Shown in pieces: positions 1 to 8,731 of a stretch of DNA of 32,662 nt; the stretch's first letter is position 1, and each line of letters starts with the position of its first letter. The notes beneath the pieces were generated by a model. The model was not told where the DNA came from. It made no database searches and was given only the letters and a program-made list of their open reading frames with translations. This DNA comes from Oribacterium sp. (lineage in GTDB: Bacteria; Bacillota; Clostridia; Lachnospirales; Lachnospiraceae), in contig JAILDF010000108.1 of assembly GCA_024689585.1 (NCBI GenBank), positions 1-32,662 of the forward strand, in the 5' to 3' direction. Both the position numbers and the translations under genes were made by a program.

Positions 1-1059
1 TACAGCGGAAAAAGAGTGCTGGTTACAGGTCATACAGGCTTCAAAGGCAGCTGGCTTTCCCTGATGCTAGAGATGCTTGGGGCGGAGGTTTACGGCTATG
101 CATTGGAACCGCCCACTGATCCATCCCTTTTCAGGATACTCGGTCTCGATAAAGAGATGACCTCCGAGATCGGAGATATCAGGGATTATCAGCATCTAAG
201 CTCCTTTTTTGAGAAGGTGAAACCTCAAGTGGTTCTTCACCTTGCGGCTCAGCCCATAGTTAGAACCTCCTATGAGATACCGAGGGAGACCTATGAGATA
301 AATGTCATGGGTACAGTCAATATCCTTGAGTGTGTGAGAAAAAGCCGGGAGCATGGTGACAGGGTAGAAACCTTCCTGAACGTCACCACCGATAAGGTTT
401 ATGAAAACAGCGACCTCATGGACCATCCTTTTAAGGAAGAAGAAAAGCTTGACGGTTACGATCCCTACAGTAATTCAAAGTCCTGTTCCGAGCTTGTGAC
501 CCACAGCTATACAAAGTCATTTTTCGGCGGTGAGGATTCGGTTACCCCAATCTCCACAGCCCGTGCCGGTAATGTTATCGGCGGAGGTGATTTTGCAAGA
601 GACCGTATCATCCCCGACTGCGTAAGGGATACAGTTTCGGGAAACAGCATTCATGTGAGAAATCCCTATAGCACGAGACCTTATCAGCATGTTTTGGAGC
701 CCCTTTATGTATACCTTCTCATCGCCATGAAACAGGCTGAGAACCCGGAGGTTTCCGATTGTTATAATGTCGGTCCCGATGAGTCGGATGCCATCACAAC
801 AGGAGATCTGGCGGATAAATTTGTTGCCTCCTGGGGGGATGGAGCAAAGTGGCATACCGAAGCTGAGAGCAATGCTCCCCATGAAGCATCATTCCTGATG
901 CTTGATACCGGGAAGATCAAGAAGGCCCTGAACTGGGCTCCGGTATGGCACGTGGATGAAGCTGTCCGTGAAACCGTGAAATGGTACCGGGCATGGCATG
1001 ACAAAGAAGATATGCTGAAATTCACAGAAGAGCAGATAAAAGAGTTTCTGGCGGATTAA
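1..1059 (+). CDS. rfbG: CDP-glucose 4,6-dehydratase, 5' end cut by window edge
   Basis: Short-chain dehydrogenase that converts CDP-D-glucose to CDP-4-keto-6-deoxyglucose, the entry step to CDP-linked deoxy- and dideoxyhexoses. The reading frame is open from base 1 (YSGKRVLVTGHTGFKGSWL), so the GTG at 16 is internal and the true start lies upstream; only a few residues should be missing. Visible motifs are the NAD-binding TGHTGFKG at codons 9-16, the YSNSK (YxxxK) catalytic pair at codons 156 and 160, and the family-typical VTTDKVYEN. The stop at 1057-1059 is followed 147 bp later by rfbH, the enzyme that acts next in the pathway, which strongly supports the CDP-glucose rather than dTDP-glucose assignment. 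Confidence in family is high; the final sugar is not determined here. Confidence 0.93.
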   Translation, partial: YSGKRVLVTGHTGFKGSWLSLMLEMLGAEVYGYALEPPTDPSLFRILGLDKEMTSEIGDIRDYQHLSSFFEKVKPQVVLHLAAQPIVRTSYEIPRETYEINVMGTVNILECVRKSREHGDRVETFLNVTTDKVYENSDLMDHPFKEEEKLDGYDPYSNSKSCSELVTHSYTKSFFGGEDSVTPISTARAGNVIGGGDFARDRIIPDCVRDTVSGNSIHVRNPYSTRPYQHVLEPLYVYLLIAMKQAENPEVSDCYNVGPDESDAITTGDLADKFVASWGDGAKWHTEAESNAPHEASFLMLDTGKIKKALNWAPVWHVDEAVRETVKWYRAWHDKEDMLKFTEEQIKEFLAD

Positions 1060-1206
1060 TAAAATTACTAACTCGATTTATGATTTCAGAGAATGTGCTA
1101 TATGATATTGCATTATTTATGATCATTTGAAAAGAGAAAAGCCGGAATAAGAGTTACACGAAAAAACCTGAATCAGGCAAATATATCATTTAGAAAGAGA
1201 AACATT

Positions 1207-2544
1207 ATGGAAAAAACAGAGCAGCAGGCAAGGCAGGAGATACTTGATCTTGTATCTGAATATGCAAAAAAATATAAAGTACCGGCAAAGCCCTATGAGG
1301 AGGGAGACCGTATCCCTTACGCAAGCCGAGTGTATGATGACAAAGAAATGGTGAATCTTGTGGACAGTGCTTTGGAGTTCTGGCTCACCGCAGGAAGATT
1401 CACCGATAAGTTCGAGCATGATTTCGGAAAATATCTGGGAGTTAAATATGTGAGTCTCGTAAACTCCGGCTCCAGTGCCAATCTTCTCGCCTTCAGTACA
1501 TTAACAAGTCCTCTTCTTAAAGAGAGACAGGTGAGACGCGGAGATGAGGTCATCACAGTTGCGGCGGGATTCCCCACAACCGTAACTCCCATAATCCAGT
1601 ACGGGGCAGTGCCTGTTTTTGTGGACGTGACATTACCAACCTGTGACATAGACGTTACAAAGCTTGAGGATGCTTTAAGCGACAAAACAAAGGCTGTTAT
1701 GATAGCCCACACTCTGGGAAATCCGTTTAACCTAAAGGCCGTAAAGGAATTCTGTGACAAGCATTGCCTCTGGCTTGTGGAGGATAACTGCGATGCCCTG
1801 GGCTCTACCTACACAATTGACGGAGAGACAAAGCTTACAGGTACCATCGGTGATATCGGAACCTCCAGCTTCTACCCTCCTCATCATATGACCATGGGAG
1901 AGGGCGGTGCCTGCTACACCAACAACCCGCTGCTTCATCGCATCATGAGAAGCATAAGGGACTGGGGAAGAGACTGCTGGTGTGCGCCCGGTAAGGACAA
2001 TACCTGCGGCCATCGTTTCGACGGACAGTACGGCGAGCTTCCAAAGGGCTACGACCATAAGTATGTTTACTCACACTTCGGATATAACCTTAAGGCAACA
2101 GACATGCAGGCTGCAGTGGGAGTTGCCCAGCTTGAAAAGTTCCCGGGCTTTGTTGAGAAGAGAAAGCATAATTTTGCTTATTTAAAGGAGCTTCTCATAA
2201 AGGGCGGTGCCGAGGAAAAGCTGATACTTCCTGAGGCAGAGCCGGATTCGGATCCGAGCTGGTTCGGTTTCCTTATGACCTGTAAAGAAGGTATTGAAAG
2301 AGAACAGGTTGTGAGATACGTGGAGGATCACGGGGTTCAGACCAGAATGCTTTTTGCGGGAAATCTCATAAAGCATCCATGCTTCGATGAAATGAGAAAA
2401 ACCGGCGAAGGTTACCGTGTTGTTGGAAGCCTGGAAATAACAGACAGGATCATGAAGGATACCTTCTGGGTAGGTTTATATCCCGGTATGACTGACGAGA
2501 AGCTCGGCTACATGGCAAAAACCCTGCTGGAAGCATTAAGATAA
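1207..2544 (+). CDS. rfbH: CDP-4-dehydro-6-deoxyglucose 3-dehydrase (E1), RfbH
   Basis: 445 residues, close to the usual ~437 for E1/RfbH/AscC enzymes. These are PMP-dependent [2Fe-2S] proteins of the aminotransferase fold that remove the C3 hydroxyl of CDP-4-keto-6-deoxyglucose. The Lys that binds PLP in ordinary aminotransferases is replaced by His in PPHHMTMGEGG, the hallmark of this dehydrase. The cluster cysteines are visible as EDNC, then CWC and a further Cys seven residues later (CWCAPGKDNTC). The PLP-phosphate segment SGSSANLLAF is present. The start ATG at 1207 has only a weak purine-rich ribosome site (AGAAAGAGAA). It follows rfbG in the same direction. The reductase (E3) that supplies electrons to the reaction is not in the window. 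Confidence 0.94.
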   Translation: MEKTEQQARQEILDLVSEYAKKYKVPAKPYEEGDRIPYASRVYDDKEMVNLVDSALEFWLTAGRFTDKFEHDFGKYLGVKYVSLVNSGSSANLLAFSTLTSPLLKERQVRRGDEVITVAAGFPTTVTPIIQYGAVPVFVDVTLPTCDIDVTKLEDALSDKTKAVMIAHTLGNPFNLKAVKEFCDKHCLWLVEDNCDALGSTYTIDGETKLTGTIGDIGTSSFYPPHHMTMGEGGACYTNNPLLHRIMRSIRDWGRDCWCAPGKDNTCGHRFDGQYGELPKGYDHKYVYSHFGYNLKATDMQAAVGVAQLEKFPGFVEKRKHNFAYLKELLIKGGAEEKLILPEAEPDSDPSWFGFLMTCKEGIEREQVVRYVEDHGVQTRMLFAGNLIKHPCFDEMRKTGEGYRVVGSLEITDRIMKDTFWVGLYPGMTDEKLGYMAKTLLEALR

Positions 2545-2553
2545 AGTTTGAAA

Positions 2554-2610
2554 GTAAACCTTCTGACTTTATCGCTGAGTCAGGTGCAAGCCGGGATAAA
2601 TCCGGTTTAC
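2554..2610 (+). other. Structured intergenic segment between rfbH and licD
   Basis: GTAAACC (2554-2560) is fully complementary to GGTTTAC (2604-2610) and encloses two smaller hairpins: CTGACT/AGTCAG (about 2563-2582) and CCGGG/TCCGG (2591-2605). The last one shares bases 2604-2605 with the outer stem, so the two cannot form together. No T-tract follows, so it is not a standard terminator. It could be a processing or attenuation element between two cotranscribed genes, or chance; function unknown. Confidence 0.3.
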
Positions 2611-2631
2611 ATTTGACCCATGGGAGTAATA

Positions 2632-3513
2632 ATGGAAAACACTACTAAAAATACTGACTTTGAATTTGATCTCGAAAAAATCCACAAGGCTAATCTTGAA
2701 ATATTAAAAGCAGTAAGAGAAATCTGCATAAGACATCACATTACCTATCTAATCGATTCCGGGACCCTTCTCGGGGCTGTGAGACACCGGGGTTTCATTC
2801 CCTGGGATGATGATGTGGATCTCTGCTTCAGACGTGAAGAGTTTGAAAAGTTCAAAGTCATAGCGAATCTTGAGCTTCCAAAAAACATGGAACTGATAAT
2901 GCCGGATGAGTACCGGAAAGGTGAAGCCTTCTACGACTTTGTCCCCAGGGTTATATATAAAGATTCCCGCAGGCACTCAGAGGATGACGAGGATATGGAG
3001 TTTTACGAAGGAAAGCTTAATCACCTCTGGGTGGACCTTTTCATTATCGACAGACTTCCTAAGGGAAAGCTTTCATCTAAGCTTATGCGTTTAAAGCAGC
3101 AGATATTTTTCGGTATGGGCATGGCCCACAGAAGAAAGCTTGACTGGTCAAAATACAAAGGACTCCAGAAACTTGAGGTATCGGTACTTGTCGGTCTTGG
3201 GAAACTGGTTCCCATGAAGACCATCTTTAAGTTGCAGGATAACAGCGCAAGAAAATACACAGAGCTTTATGAAAAGGATAAAAATGTTTCTGCCGGAGAA
3301 TCCTTTTTCTCAAACTACCAGCCGGATTTTCAGTACTGCGTGGTGAAGGACAGCTGGGAGGAACCGGTTTCCTTTGAATTCGAAGGTGAAAGATTCACAG
3401 GTCCCAGAGAATGGGATAAGGTTCTCAAAATGCTCTACGGAGATTATATGAAGCTTCCGCCTGTTGAGAAGCGTCAGCCCTCCCACAGCGGAAGAGAGCT
3501 TGAGATACTTTAG
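2632..3513 (+). CDS. LicD family phosphotransferase
   Basis: LicD proteins belong to the nucleotidyltransferase-like superfamily and transfer phosphocholine or related phospho-alcohols/sugars onto surface glycans and teichoic acids. The diagnostic N-terminal motif is present: DSGTLLGAVRHRGFIPWDDD, with the acidic metal-binding cluster DDDVDL directly after it. Two in-frame ATGs exist, at 2620 and 2632. GGGAG at 2622-2626 lies five bases before the second but overlaps the first, so 2632 is preferred, giving 293 residues. The C-terminal part (PREWDKVLKMLYGDYMKLPP) matches the usual LicD tail. It sits between the CDP-deoxysugar genes and a GT2 glycosyltransferase, so a role in decorating the same surface polymer is likely; the substituent is not determined. 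Confidence 0.88.
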   Translation: MENTTKNTDFEFDLEKIHKANLEILKAVREICIRHHITYLIDSGTLLGAVRHRGFIPWDDDVDLCFRREEFEKFKVIANLELPKNMELIMPDEYRKGEAFYDFVPRVIYKDSRRHSEDDEDMEFYEGKLNHLWVDLFIIDRLPKGKLSSKLMRLKQQIFFGMGMAHRRKLDWSKYKGLQKLEVSVLVGLGKLVPMKTIFKLQDNSARKYTELYEKDKNVSAGESFFSNYQPDFQYCVVKDSWEEPVSFEFEGERFTGPREWDKVLKMLYGDYMKLPPVEKRQPSHSGRELEIL

Positions 3514-3641
3514 AAATAAACATTAACGAGCCGTTGGACCGTCATTATGTGACAGAAAAACGGCTTCTATAATTTGGAGTAGACCAGACCGAAATCTTTT
3601 TATAGATATATAAGAAGAATGGTTCTGTTAGAGGAGATACA

Positions 3642-4580
3642 ATGAAACTGCTCAGCATCATCGTTTCCGCCTACAATGAAGAGGCAGGAGTAAAGGAATT
3701 TTACAGAGTCACAAAGGAATATGGTGAGAAGCTTCGTGATAAGGATTGGGATTACGAGTTTATATTTGTAAATGACGGCTCAAAGGACAGAACCGGTGAG
3801 ATCCTTTCGGAACTGGCTGATACTGACAAAGAGCACATTAAGCTCATAAGCTTTTCCAGAAACTTCGGTCATGAAGCGGCGATGATAGCAGGGCTTGACT
3901 ATGCATCAGGTGACGGACTGGTGTTTATGGATGCGGATCTTCAGCATCCCCCTGAGTATCTTGATGCCATAACAGGAGCTTTTGATGAGGGATACCAGGT
4001 TATCTCAATGGTAAGAACCAGCAATGAAACAGCAGGACTTATAAAAAAGATAACCTCCGGAGGTTTTTACTGGCTCATCAATAAGCTGTCCGATATCCAT
4101 CTTGAACCGAATGCTTCGGATTTCTTTGCCATCACAAGTACGGTTCAAAAGGTACTTATGAAAAACTACCGTGAGAAGGTAAGATTCCTTCGGGGTTATG
4201 TACAGAATGTGGGATTCAGAAAAACCACCATAGAGTACAAGGCGGCTCCGAGAATTGCGGGGAAGAGTCATTATTCCATAAAAAAGCTCTTTACCTTTGC
4301 CATGAATACCATCATGTGCTTTTCCAATGTTCCGCTGAAGCTCGGCATCTTCGCAGGCTTAAGCAGCGGATTCCTGGGTCTGATACTTCTTATATACACC
4401 CTGTGCACCCATGACGGGGCACCATCCGGATATGCCACAATTGTCGTACTTCTGTGCTTTATGTTTGCGGTTCTTTTTATAGTTATCGGCATCATCGGAG
4501 AGTATATAGCCGTGCTTTTTGAAGAGCTTAAAGACAGGCCTCTGTACATTATCGAAGATAAGAAGAATTTTCAAGATTAA
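3642..4580 (+). CDS. Membrane-anchored GT2 glycosyltransferase (GtrB/ArnC/DPM1-like)
   Basis: 312 residues, typical for polyprenyl-phosphate glycosyltransferases such as bactoprenol glucosyltransferase. It should transfer a sugar from a nucleotide donor to undecaprenyl phosphate at the inner face of the membrane. The GT-A fold shows SIIVSAYNEE at residues 5-14, VNDGSKD at 43-49, and the DAD metal motif at 97-99 in FMDADLQHP. The GKSHYSIKKL segment before the membrane is typical. Two C-terminal transmembrane helices follow (about 228-252 and 263-287), ending in a basic cytoplasmic tail. AGGAG precedes the ATG. A TATAAT at 3568-3573 lies about 70 bp upstream and could be a -10 box, but its -35 match is poor. 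Position after licD makes it part of the surface-glycan cluster. Confidence 0.88.
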   Translation: MKLLSIIVSAYNEEAGVKEFYRVTKEYGEKLRDKDWDYEFIFVNDGSKDRTGEILSELADTDKEHIKLISFSRNFGHEAAMIAGLDYASGDGLVFMDADLQHPPEYLDAITGAFDEGYQVISMVRTSNETAGLIKKITSGGFYWLINKLSDIHLEPNASDFFAITSTVQKVLMKNYREKVRFLRGYVQNVGFRKTTIEYKAAPRIAGKSHYSIKKLFTFAMNTIMCFSNVPLKLGIFAGLSSGFLGLILLIYTLCTHDGAPSGYATIVVLLCFMFAVLFIVIGIIGEYIAVLFEELKDRPLYIIEDKKNFQD

Positions 4581-4583
4581 AAG

Positions 4584-4600
4584 AAGAATAATCTATTCTT
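4584..4600. promoter_or_regulatory. AT-rich inverted repeat upstream of mglB
   Basis: AAGAATA-ATC-TATTCTT is a perfect inverted repeat with 7-bp arms, just after the glycosyltransferase stop and ~90 bp before mglB. It is too AT-rich for a convincing terminator. Because a YesM/YesN system is encoded in the same block, an operator role is conceivable. No convincing -35/-10 pair was found between it and mglB. Confidence 0.3.
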
Positions 4601-4689
4601 TCCAAAGATGTTGCTTGTTATTATTTAAACAACAAAACGCGGGAAACACCGCAAAACACAAACAACAATCATAGGAGGATTGGATTATT

Positions 4690-5844
4690 ATGAAGAAAGC
4701 ACTTAGCTTACTTACAGTATCAGCAATGGCAGTATCAATGCTTGCAGGTTGTGGATCATCTAACACAGCAGCTACAACAGCAGCAGCTACAACAGCAGCA
4801 GCTACAGAAGCAGCCGCAACAGAGGCAGCAAAGACAGAGACAGCAGCAGCTACAGAAGCAGCCGCAGCCGCAACAGAGGCAGCTACAGAAGCTGCAGCAG
4901 AAGCTGGCTCAGCAGACCTTGCAGATAAGAAGGTTGGCGTATGTATCTATCAGTTCTCTGATAACTTCATGACACTTTTCAGAAACGAATTACAGTCATA
5001 TCTCGAGTCTCTCGGATTCAAGGCTGAGAATATCTCTATCGTAGATGGTGCTAATGACCAGGCTACTCAGACAAACCAGATCCAGAACTTCATCACATCA
5101 GGTGTAGACGTTCTCATCATCAACCCTGTTAACTCTTCATCAGCAGCTACAATCACAGATATGGTAACTGAGGCTAACATTCCTCTCGTTTACATCAACC
5201 GTGAGCCGGATGCTCAGGAAGAGGAGAGATGGGCAACAGAGAACATGAACGTAACATACGTTGGATGTGATGCCCGTCAGTCAGGTACAATGCAGGGTGA
5301 GATCGTATTAGACCTTGAGAACAAGGGCGATATCAACGGCGACGGTAAGGTTTCTTACATCATGATCGAGGGTGACCCTGAGAACGTTGATGCTCAGTAC
5401 AGAACAGAGTTCTCAGTTAAGGCTCTTACAGATGCAGGTGTTGAGGTTGAGTGTCTCGATGATCAGGTAGGTAACTGGGATCAGGCTCAGGCACAGTCAC
5501 TTGTAGCTAACTCTCTTGCACAGCATGGCAAGGATATCGAAGTTGTATTCTGTAACAACGACGCTATGGCTCTTGGTGCTCTTCAGGCTATCGAGGCAGC
5601 AGGCGAGACAGTTGGAACAGATGTATACCTTCTTGGTGTAGATGCTCTTCAGGAGGCTTGCGACAACGTTAAGTCCGGAAAGCAGACAGGTACAGTATTT
5701 AACGATCACATCTCACAGTCTCACTCAGCAGCAGATGCAGCTGTTAAGTATCTCACAGGTGAGGGCAATGAGCACTACATCGGATGCGATTACGTTAAGG
5801 TTACAACCGCTAATGTAGATGACATCCTTGCATCTCTTGGCTAA
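4690..5844 (+). CDS. mglB: Galactose/glucose-type ABC transporter substrate-binding lipoprotein
   Basis: Extracytoplasmic sugar-binding component of an Mgl-type importer. A lipoprotein signal ends in LAGC (Cys21). Residues 22-74 form a low-complexity Ala/Thr/Glu linker tethering the domain to the membrane. The periplasmic-binding domain begins near VGVCIYQFSDNF. The MglB calcium-loop signature DINGDGKV, the ligand-contact region GNWDQAQAQ and NNDAMALGALQAIEAAG are all present. Start ATG has AGGAGG upstream. Codon choice is strikingly uniform (mostly AAG for Lys, TCA/GCT/GCA-rich), as in highly expressed genes, unlike the surface-glycan genes before it. First gene of the mglBAC set; a strong hairpin after it probably sets higher mglB than mglAC transcript levels. 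Exact sugar cannot be fixed from sequence. Confidence 0.93.
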   Translation: MKKALSLLTVSAMAVSMLAGCGSSNTAATTAAATTAAATEAAATEAAKTETAAATEAAAAATEAATEAAAEAGSADLADKKVGVCIYQFSDNFMTLFRNELQSYLESLGFKAENISIVDGANDQATQTNQIQNFITSGVDVLIINPVNSSSAATITDMVTEANIPLVYINREPDAQEEERWATENMNVTYVGCDARQSGTMQGEIVLDLENKGDINGDGKVSYIMIEGDPENVDAQYRTEFSVKALTDAGVEVECLDDQVGNWDQAQAQSLVANSLAQHGKDIEVVFCNNDAMALGALQAIEAAGETVGTDVYLLGVDALQEACDNVKSGKQTGTVFNDHISQSHSAADAAVKYLTGEGNEHYIGCDYVKVTTANVDDILASLG

Positions 5845-5883
5845 TTCTCATCAGAATCAGACAAATTAAATCAGAATCATTAA

Positions 5884-5922
5884 AGGAGTGCGGGTGCGAC
5901 ATCGCACCTGTACTCTTTCTTT
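5884..5922 (+). terminator. Intercistronic hairpin between mglB and mglA
   Basis: AGTGCGGGTGCGA (5887-5899) pairs with TCGCACCTGTACT (5902-5914) through G-C and G-U pairs; the stem extends outward to about 5884/5917 and is followed by TTCTTT. The tail is only moderately T-rich. Its place in the 190-bp gap between a binding-protein gene and its ATPase gene suggests a partial terminator or mRNA-stabilising hairpin giving excess binding protein. Confidence 0.6.
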
Positions 5923-6034
5923 AACATCAGATTAGGTGTATAATTAAGGTTTTTGTTTTGACCGATGCACCTGGGCAGCGAATGGGAAAAGATTCCCCAT
6001 CCTGCACGATAAAGAAAATTTACTGGAGGACAAA

Positions 6035-7543
6035 ATGGCGGAGTATAAGCTGGAACTTAGAGGAGTATCTAAGTCATTTCCGGGTGTAAAAGCGCTGGAT
6101 AAAGTAAATCTTGCTGTTCGTCCGGGTTCGGTTCTCGCTCTCATGGGTGAAAACGGTGCCGGAAAGTCCACACTCATGAAGTGTCTTTTCGGAATTTACC
6201 ACATGGACGAAGGTGAGATCTATCTGGATGGAAAGAAAGTAGTTATCGATAACCCTGATGAGGCAGCCAGACATGGTATAGCAATGGTGCATCAGGAGCT
6301 TCAGCCCATACCGGCCAGAAGCATCGGTGAAAACATGTACCTGGGACGTTTCCCGTTAAAAGAGTATGGTCCCATCAAGATGATAGACCATAAGACCATG
6401 TACGAAGAGACAGAAAAGTGGTTGAAGGAACTTGGTCTTGAATATAATCCGAGGGCTCTTCTCAGCACCCTGTCCATCGGACAGATGCAGCTGGTTGAGA
6501 TCGCAAAGGCGGTTTCCCACGAGGCCAAGGTTATCATTTTTGACGAGCCTACATCTTCTCTTTCTGATAATGAGGTAGATTTCCTCTTTAAGATCATGAA
6601 TCAGCTTCGTGACAGAGGCGTTGCAATGATCTATATCTCCCATAAGATGGATGAGATCAAGAGGATAGCAGATGATATCCAGGTAATGCGAGACGGAACT
6701 TATGTAGGTACATGGCCTGCAGCAGAGCTTTCAACAGAAGATATCATTTCCAAGATGGTAGGACGTGAGCTTACCCAGATCTATCCCGAACATGATCATG
6801 AGATAGGTGAGGTTATTCTTGAAGCAGAGCATTTAAGCTCCATACACGAGAAGTCCTTCAGGGATTGCAGCTTCAACATAAGAAAGGGAGAAATCCTTGG
6901 ATTTGGAGGACTTGTAGGAGCTCAGAGAACAGAGCTTATGGAAGGCCTTTTCGGAATCAGACATCTGTCAGAGGGAACCATAAAGATCCATGGAAAAGAA
7001 GTTAAGATAACAAAGTCAAAGGACGCCATGGATGCAAAGCTTGGAATGATCACGGAAGATCGTCGTGGAAACGGTATTTTCGGATGTCTTTCAATCAAGG
7101 ATAACGTAGGTATCTCAATCTACAACAAACACTTAAAGAGTGGTTTTGTTCTGGATCATCCGACAATTAATAAGATAGTTGATGATAGCATCACACAGCT
7201 TTCTATAAAAACACCAAGCATGAACCAGCACATCGCGAACCTTTCAGGTGGTAACCAGCAGAAGGTTATCGTTTCAAGATGGCTTGCCAACGATCCTGAC
7301 ATCCTTATCATGGATGAGCCTACAAGAGGTATCGATATCGGAGCTAAGCACGAGATTTATGAAATCATGGAAAACCTTGCAAAGCAGGGAAAGGCCATCA
7401 TCATGATCTCCTCCGAAATGCCCGAGCTTCTCGGTATGGCGGATCGGGTTTATGTAATGTGTAACGGAAAAATCACAGGAGAGATAGATCAGAGAGAAGA
7501 AATGACACAGGAAAATGTCATGAGATATGCAACACAGTTCTGA
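6035..7543 (+). CDS. mglA: Sugar ABC transporter ATP-binding protein (two ABC domains)
   Basis: 502 residues, standard for MglA/RbsA-type fused double ATPases that power monosaccharide import. Domain 1 has Walker A GENGAGKST at residues 38-46, signature LSIGQMQLVEIAKA near 147 and Walker B IIFDEPTSSLS. Domain 2 shows the usual degenerate Walker A (GFGGLVGAQRTE), an intact signature LSGGNQQK and Walker B ILIMDEPTRGIDIG. The ATG follows GGAGG closely. It is separated from mglB by a hairpin and from mglC by only 29 bp, so mglA and mglC are cotranscribed and the protein should act with MglC and the MglB lipoprotein at the membrane. Confidence 0.95.
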   Translation: MAEYKLELRGVSKSFPGVKALDKVNLAVRPGSVLALMGENGAGKSTLMKCLFGIYHMDEGEIYLDGKKVVIDNPDEAARHGIAMVHQELQPIPARSIGENMYLGRFPLKEYGPIKMIDHKTMYEETEKWLKELGLEYNPRALLSTLSIGQMQLVEIAKAVSHEAKVIIFDEPTSSLSDNEVDFLFKIMNQLRDRGVAMIYISHKMDEIKRIADDIQVMRDGTYVGTWPAAELSTEDIISKMVGRELTQIYPEHDHEIGEVILEAEHLSSIHEKSFRDCSFNIRKGEILGFGGLVGAQRTELMEGLFGIRHLSEGTIKIHGKEVKITKSKDAMDAKLGMITEDRRGNGIFGCLSIKDNVGISIYNKHLKSGFVLDHPTINKIVDDSITQLSIKTPSMNQHIANLSGGNQQKVIVSRWLANDPDILIMDEPTRGIDIGAKHEIYEIMENLAKQGKAIIMISSEMPELLGMADRVYVMCNGKITGEIDQREEMTQENVMRYATQF

Positions 7544-7572
7544 TCGATTAAAGATTTAAAGGGGAAAGAAAA

Positions 7573-8577
7573 ATGCAAAAGACACAGAAACAGAAAATCG
7601 TAGATTTTCTTATCAATAACGGTGTTATCATCGTAATGTTCATCCTCGTTATTTATACAGGACTTACAACAAATAACTTCCTGACAAAAAATAACTTCAT
7701 GAACCTTCTTGCTAATATGTCATACAGACTGGTTATCGCTCTCGGTATCTCAGGTGCAGTTATCACCGGCGGATGCGATCTCTCCGGTGGACGTATGGTT
7801 GGATTTGGTGCCTGTATCGCAGGTACACTTTTACAGAAGGTAGAGTACGGCGGACGTTTCTTCAAGGAAGGCTTCATGGCAAGCATCACACCGCTTAACC
7901 CGTTTGTGGTTCTTATCCTTGTAATGATCATCTGCGGATGCTTCGGTGCCGTAACCGGATGGTTTATAGCATTCCTTCATGTTCCTCCATTCATTTCAAC
8001 ACTTGCAATGATGGAGATCATCTATGGTCTTGGTCTTATCTACACAGGAGCTACACCTCTCGGCGGATATATCGAAGGATATACAAACTTCGCTAAGCCG
8101 GGTCTCCTTGGTATCAACTGGCTGGTTTGGATGGCACTTGCAATGGCCGGAATCACCTGGTTCATTTACAACATGACCCGTCACGGAAAGTACATGTATG
8201 CAATCGGCGGAAACAAGCAGGCAGCAGAGGTTGCCGGTGTTCCTGTTAAGCTTACAATGATCCTTATCTATGCTAAGGCATCAGCATTCTTCGCCATGGC
8301 AGGCTTCATGCTCGGCGCAAAGGCCGGCGGTGCTTCTATCAATACCGGTCTTTCATATGAGATGGAAGGTATCGCAGCCTGTGCACTTGGCGGTGTATCC
8401 GTAACAGGTGGACGTGGTAAGGTTTCATCCGCCATCATCGGTGTTGCCGTACTTGAGCTTTTGAAGGTTGCTCTCCAGTTCCTCGGAGTAGATGCAAACT
8501 CTCAGTACATTGCCATCGGTATCGTTATCTTCGTAGCTATTTCTCTCGATATCAGAAAGTACGTTCAGAAGAAGTAA
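7573..8577 (+). CDS. mglC: Sugar ABC transporter permease
   Basis: 334-residue membrane permease of the MglC/RbsC family, with multiple hydrophobic segments beginning near residue 14 (NGVIIVMFILVIYTGL). Family motifs include TGGCDLSGGRMVGFGA, the cytoplasmic coupling region YAIGGNKQAAEVAGV and GGVSVTGGRGKVSSAIIG. Ribosome site GGGG/AAAG precedes the ATG. It ends the mglBAC set and is followed by a strong terminator (8609-8637). It forms the membrane channel with MglA. Confidence 0.95.
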   Translation: MQKTQKQKIVDFLINNGVIIVMFILVIYTGLTTNNFLTKNNFMNLLANMSYRLVIALGISGAVITGGCDLSGGRMVGFGACIAGTLLQKVEYGGRFFKEGFMASITPLNPFVVLILVMIICGCFGAVTGWFIAFLHVPPFISTLAMMEIIYGLGLIYTGATPLGGYIEGYTNFAKPGLLGINWLVWMALAMAGITWFIYNMTRHGKYMYAIGGNKQAAEVAGVPVKLTMILIYAKASAFFAMAGFMLGAKAGGASINTGLSYEMEGIAACALGGVSVTGGRGKVSSAIIGVAVLELLKVALQFLGVDANSQYIAIGIVIFVAISLDIRKYVQKK

Positions 8578-8608
8578 TTGAGCGAAATAATTCAATCGAT
8601 TATAATGG

Positions 8609-8637
8609 GGTCTGTGGTTTTTCCACAGACCTCTTTT
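8609..8637 (+). terminator. Intrinsic terminator after mglC
   Basis: GGTCTGTGG (8609-8617) and CCACAGACC (8623-8631) form a perfect 9-bp stem with a five-T loop, followed by TCTTTT. It separates mglBAC from the downstream sensor genes. Confidence 0.88.
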
Positions 8638-8731
8638 GATTACAGAAGAGCTGCCGTGCGGATCGGCGGAATGCGGGCGGGAAAGGGATAATGCCCCACA
8701 CCCTCGCTAAACATTACAAAAGGAGAAAATA

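Noticed and set aside
4742..4972. Gln-rich open frame overlapping mglB
   Set aside because: It is the +1 reading of the repetitive Ala/Thr/Glu linker codons; mglB itself has a signal peptide and full family motifs.
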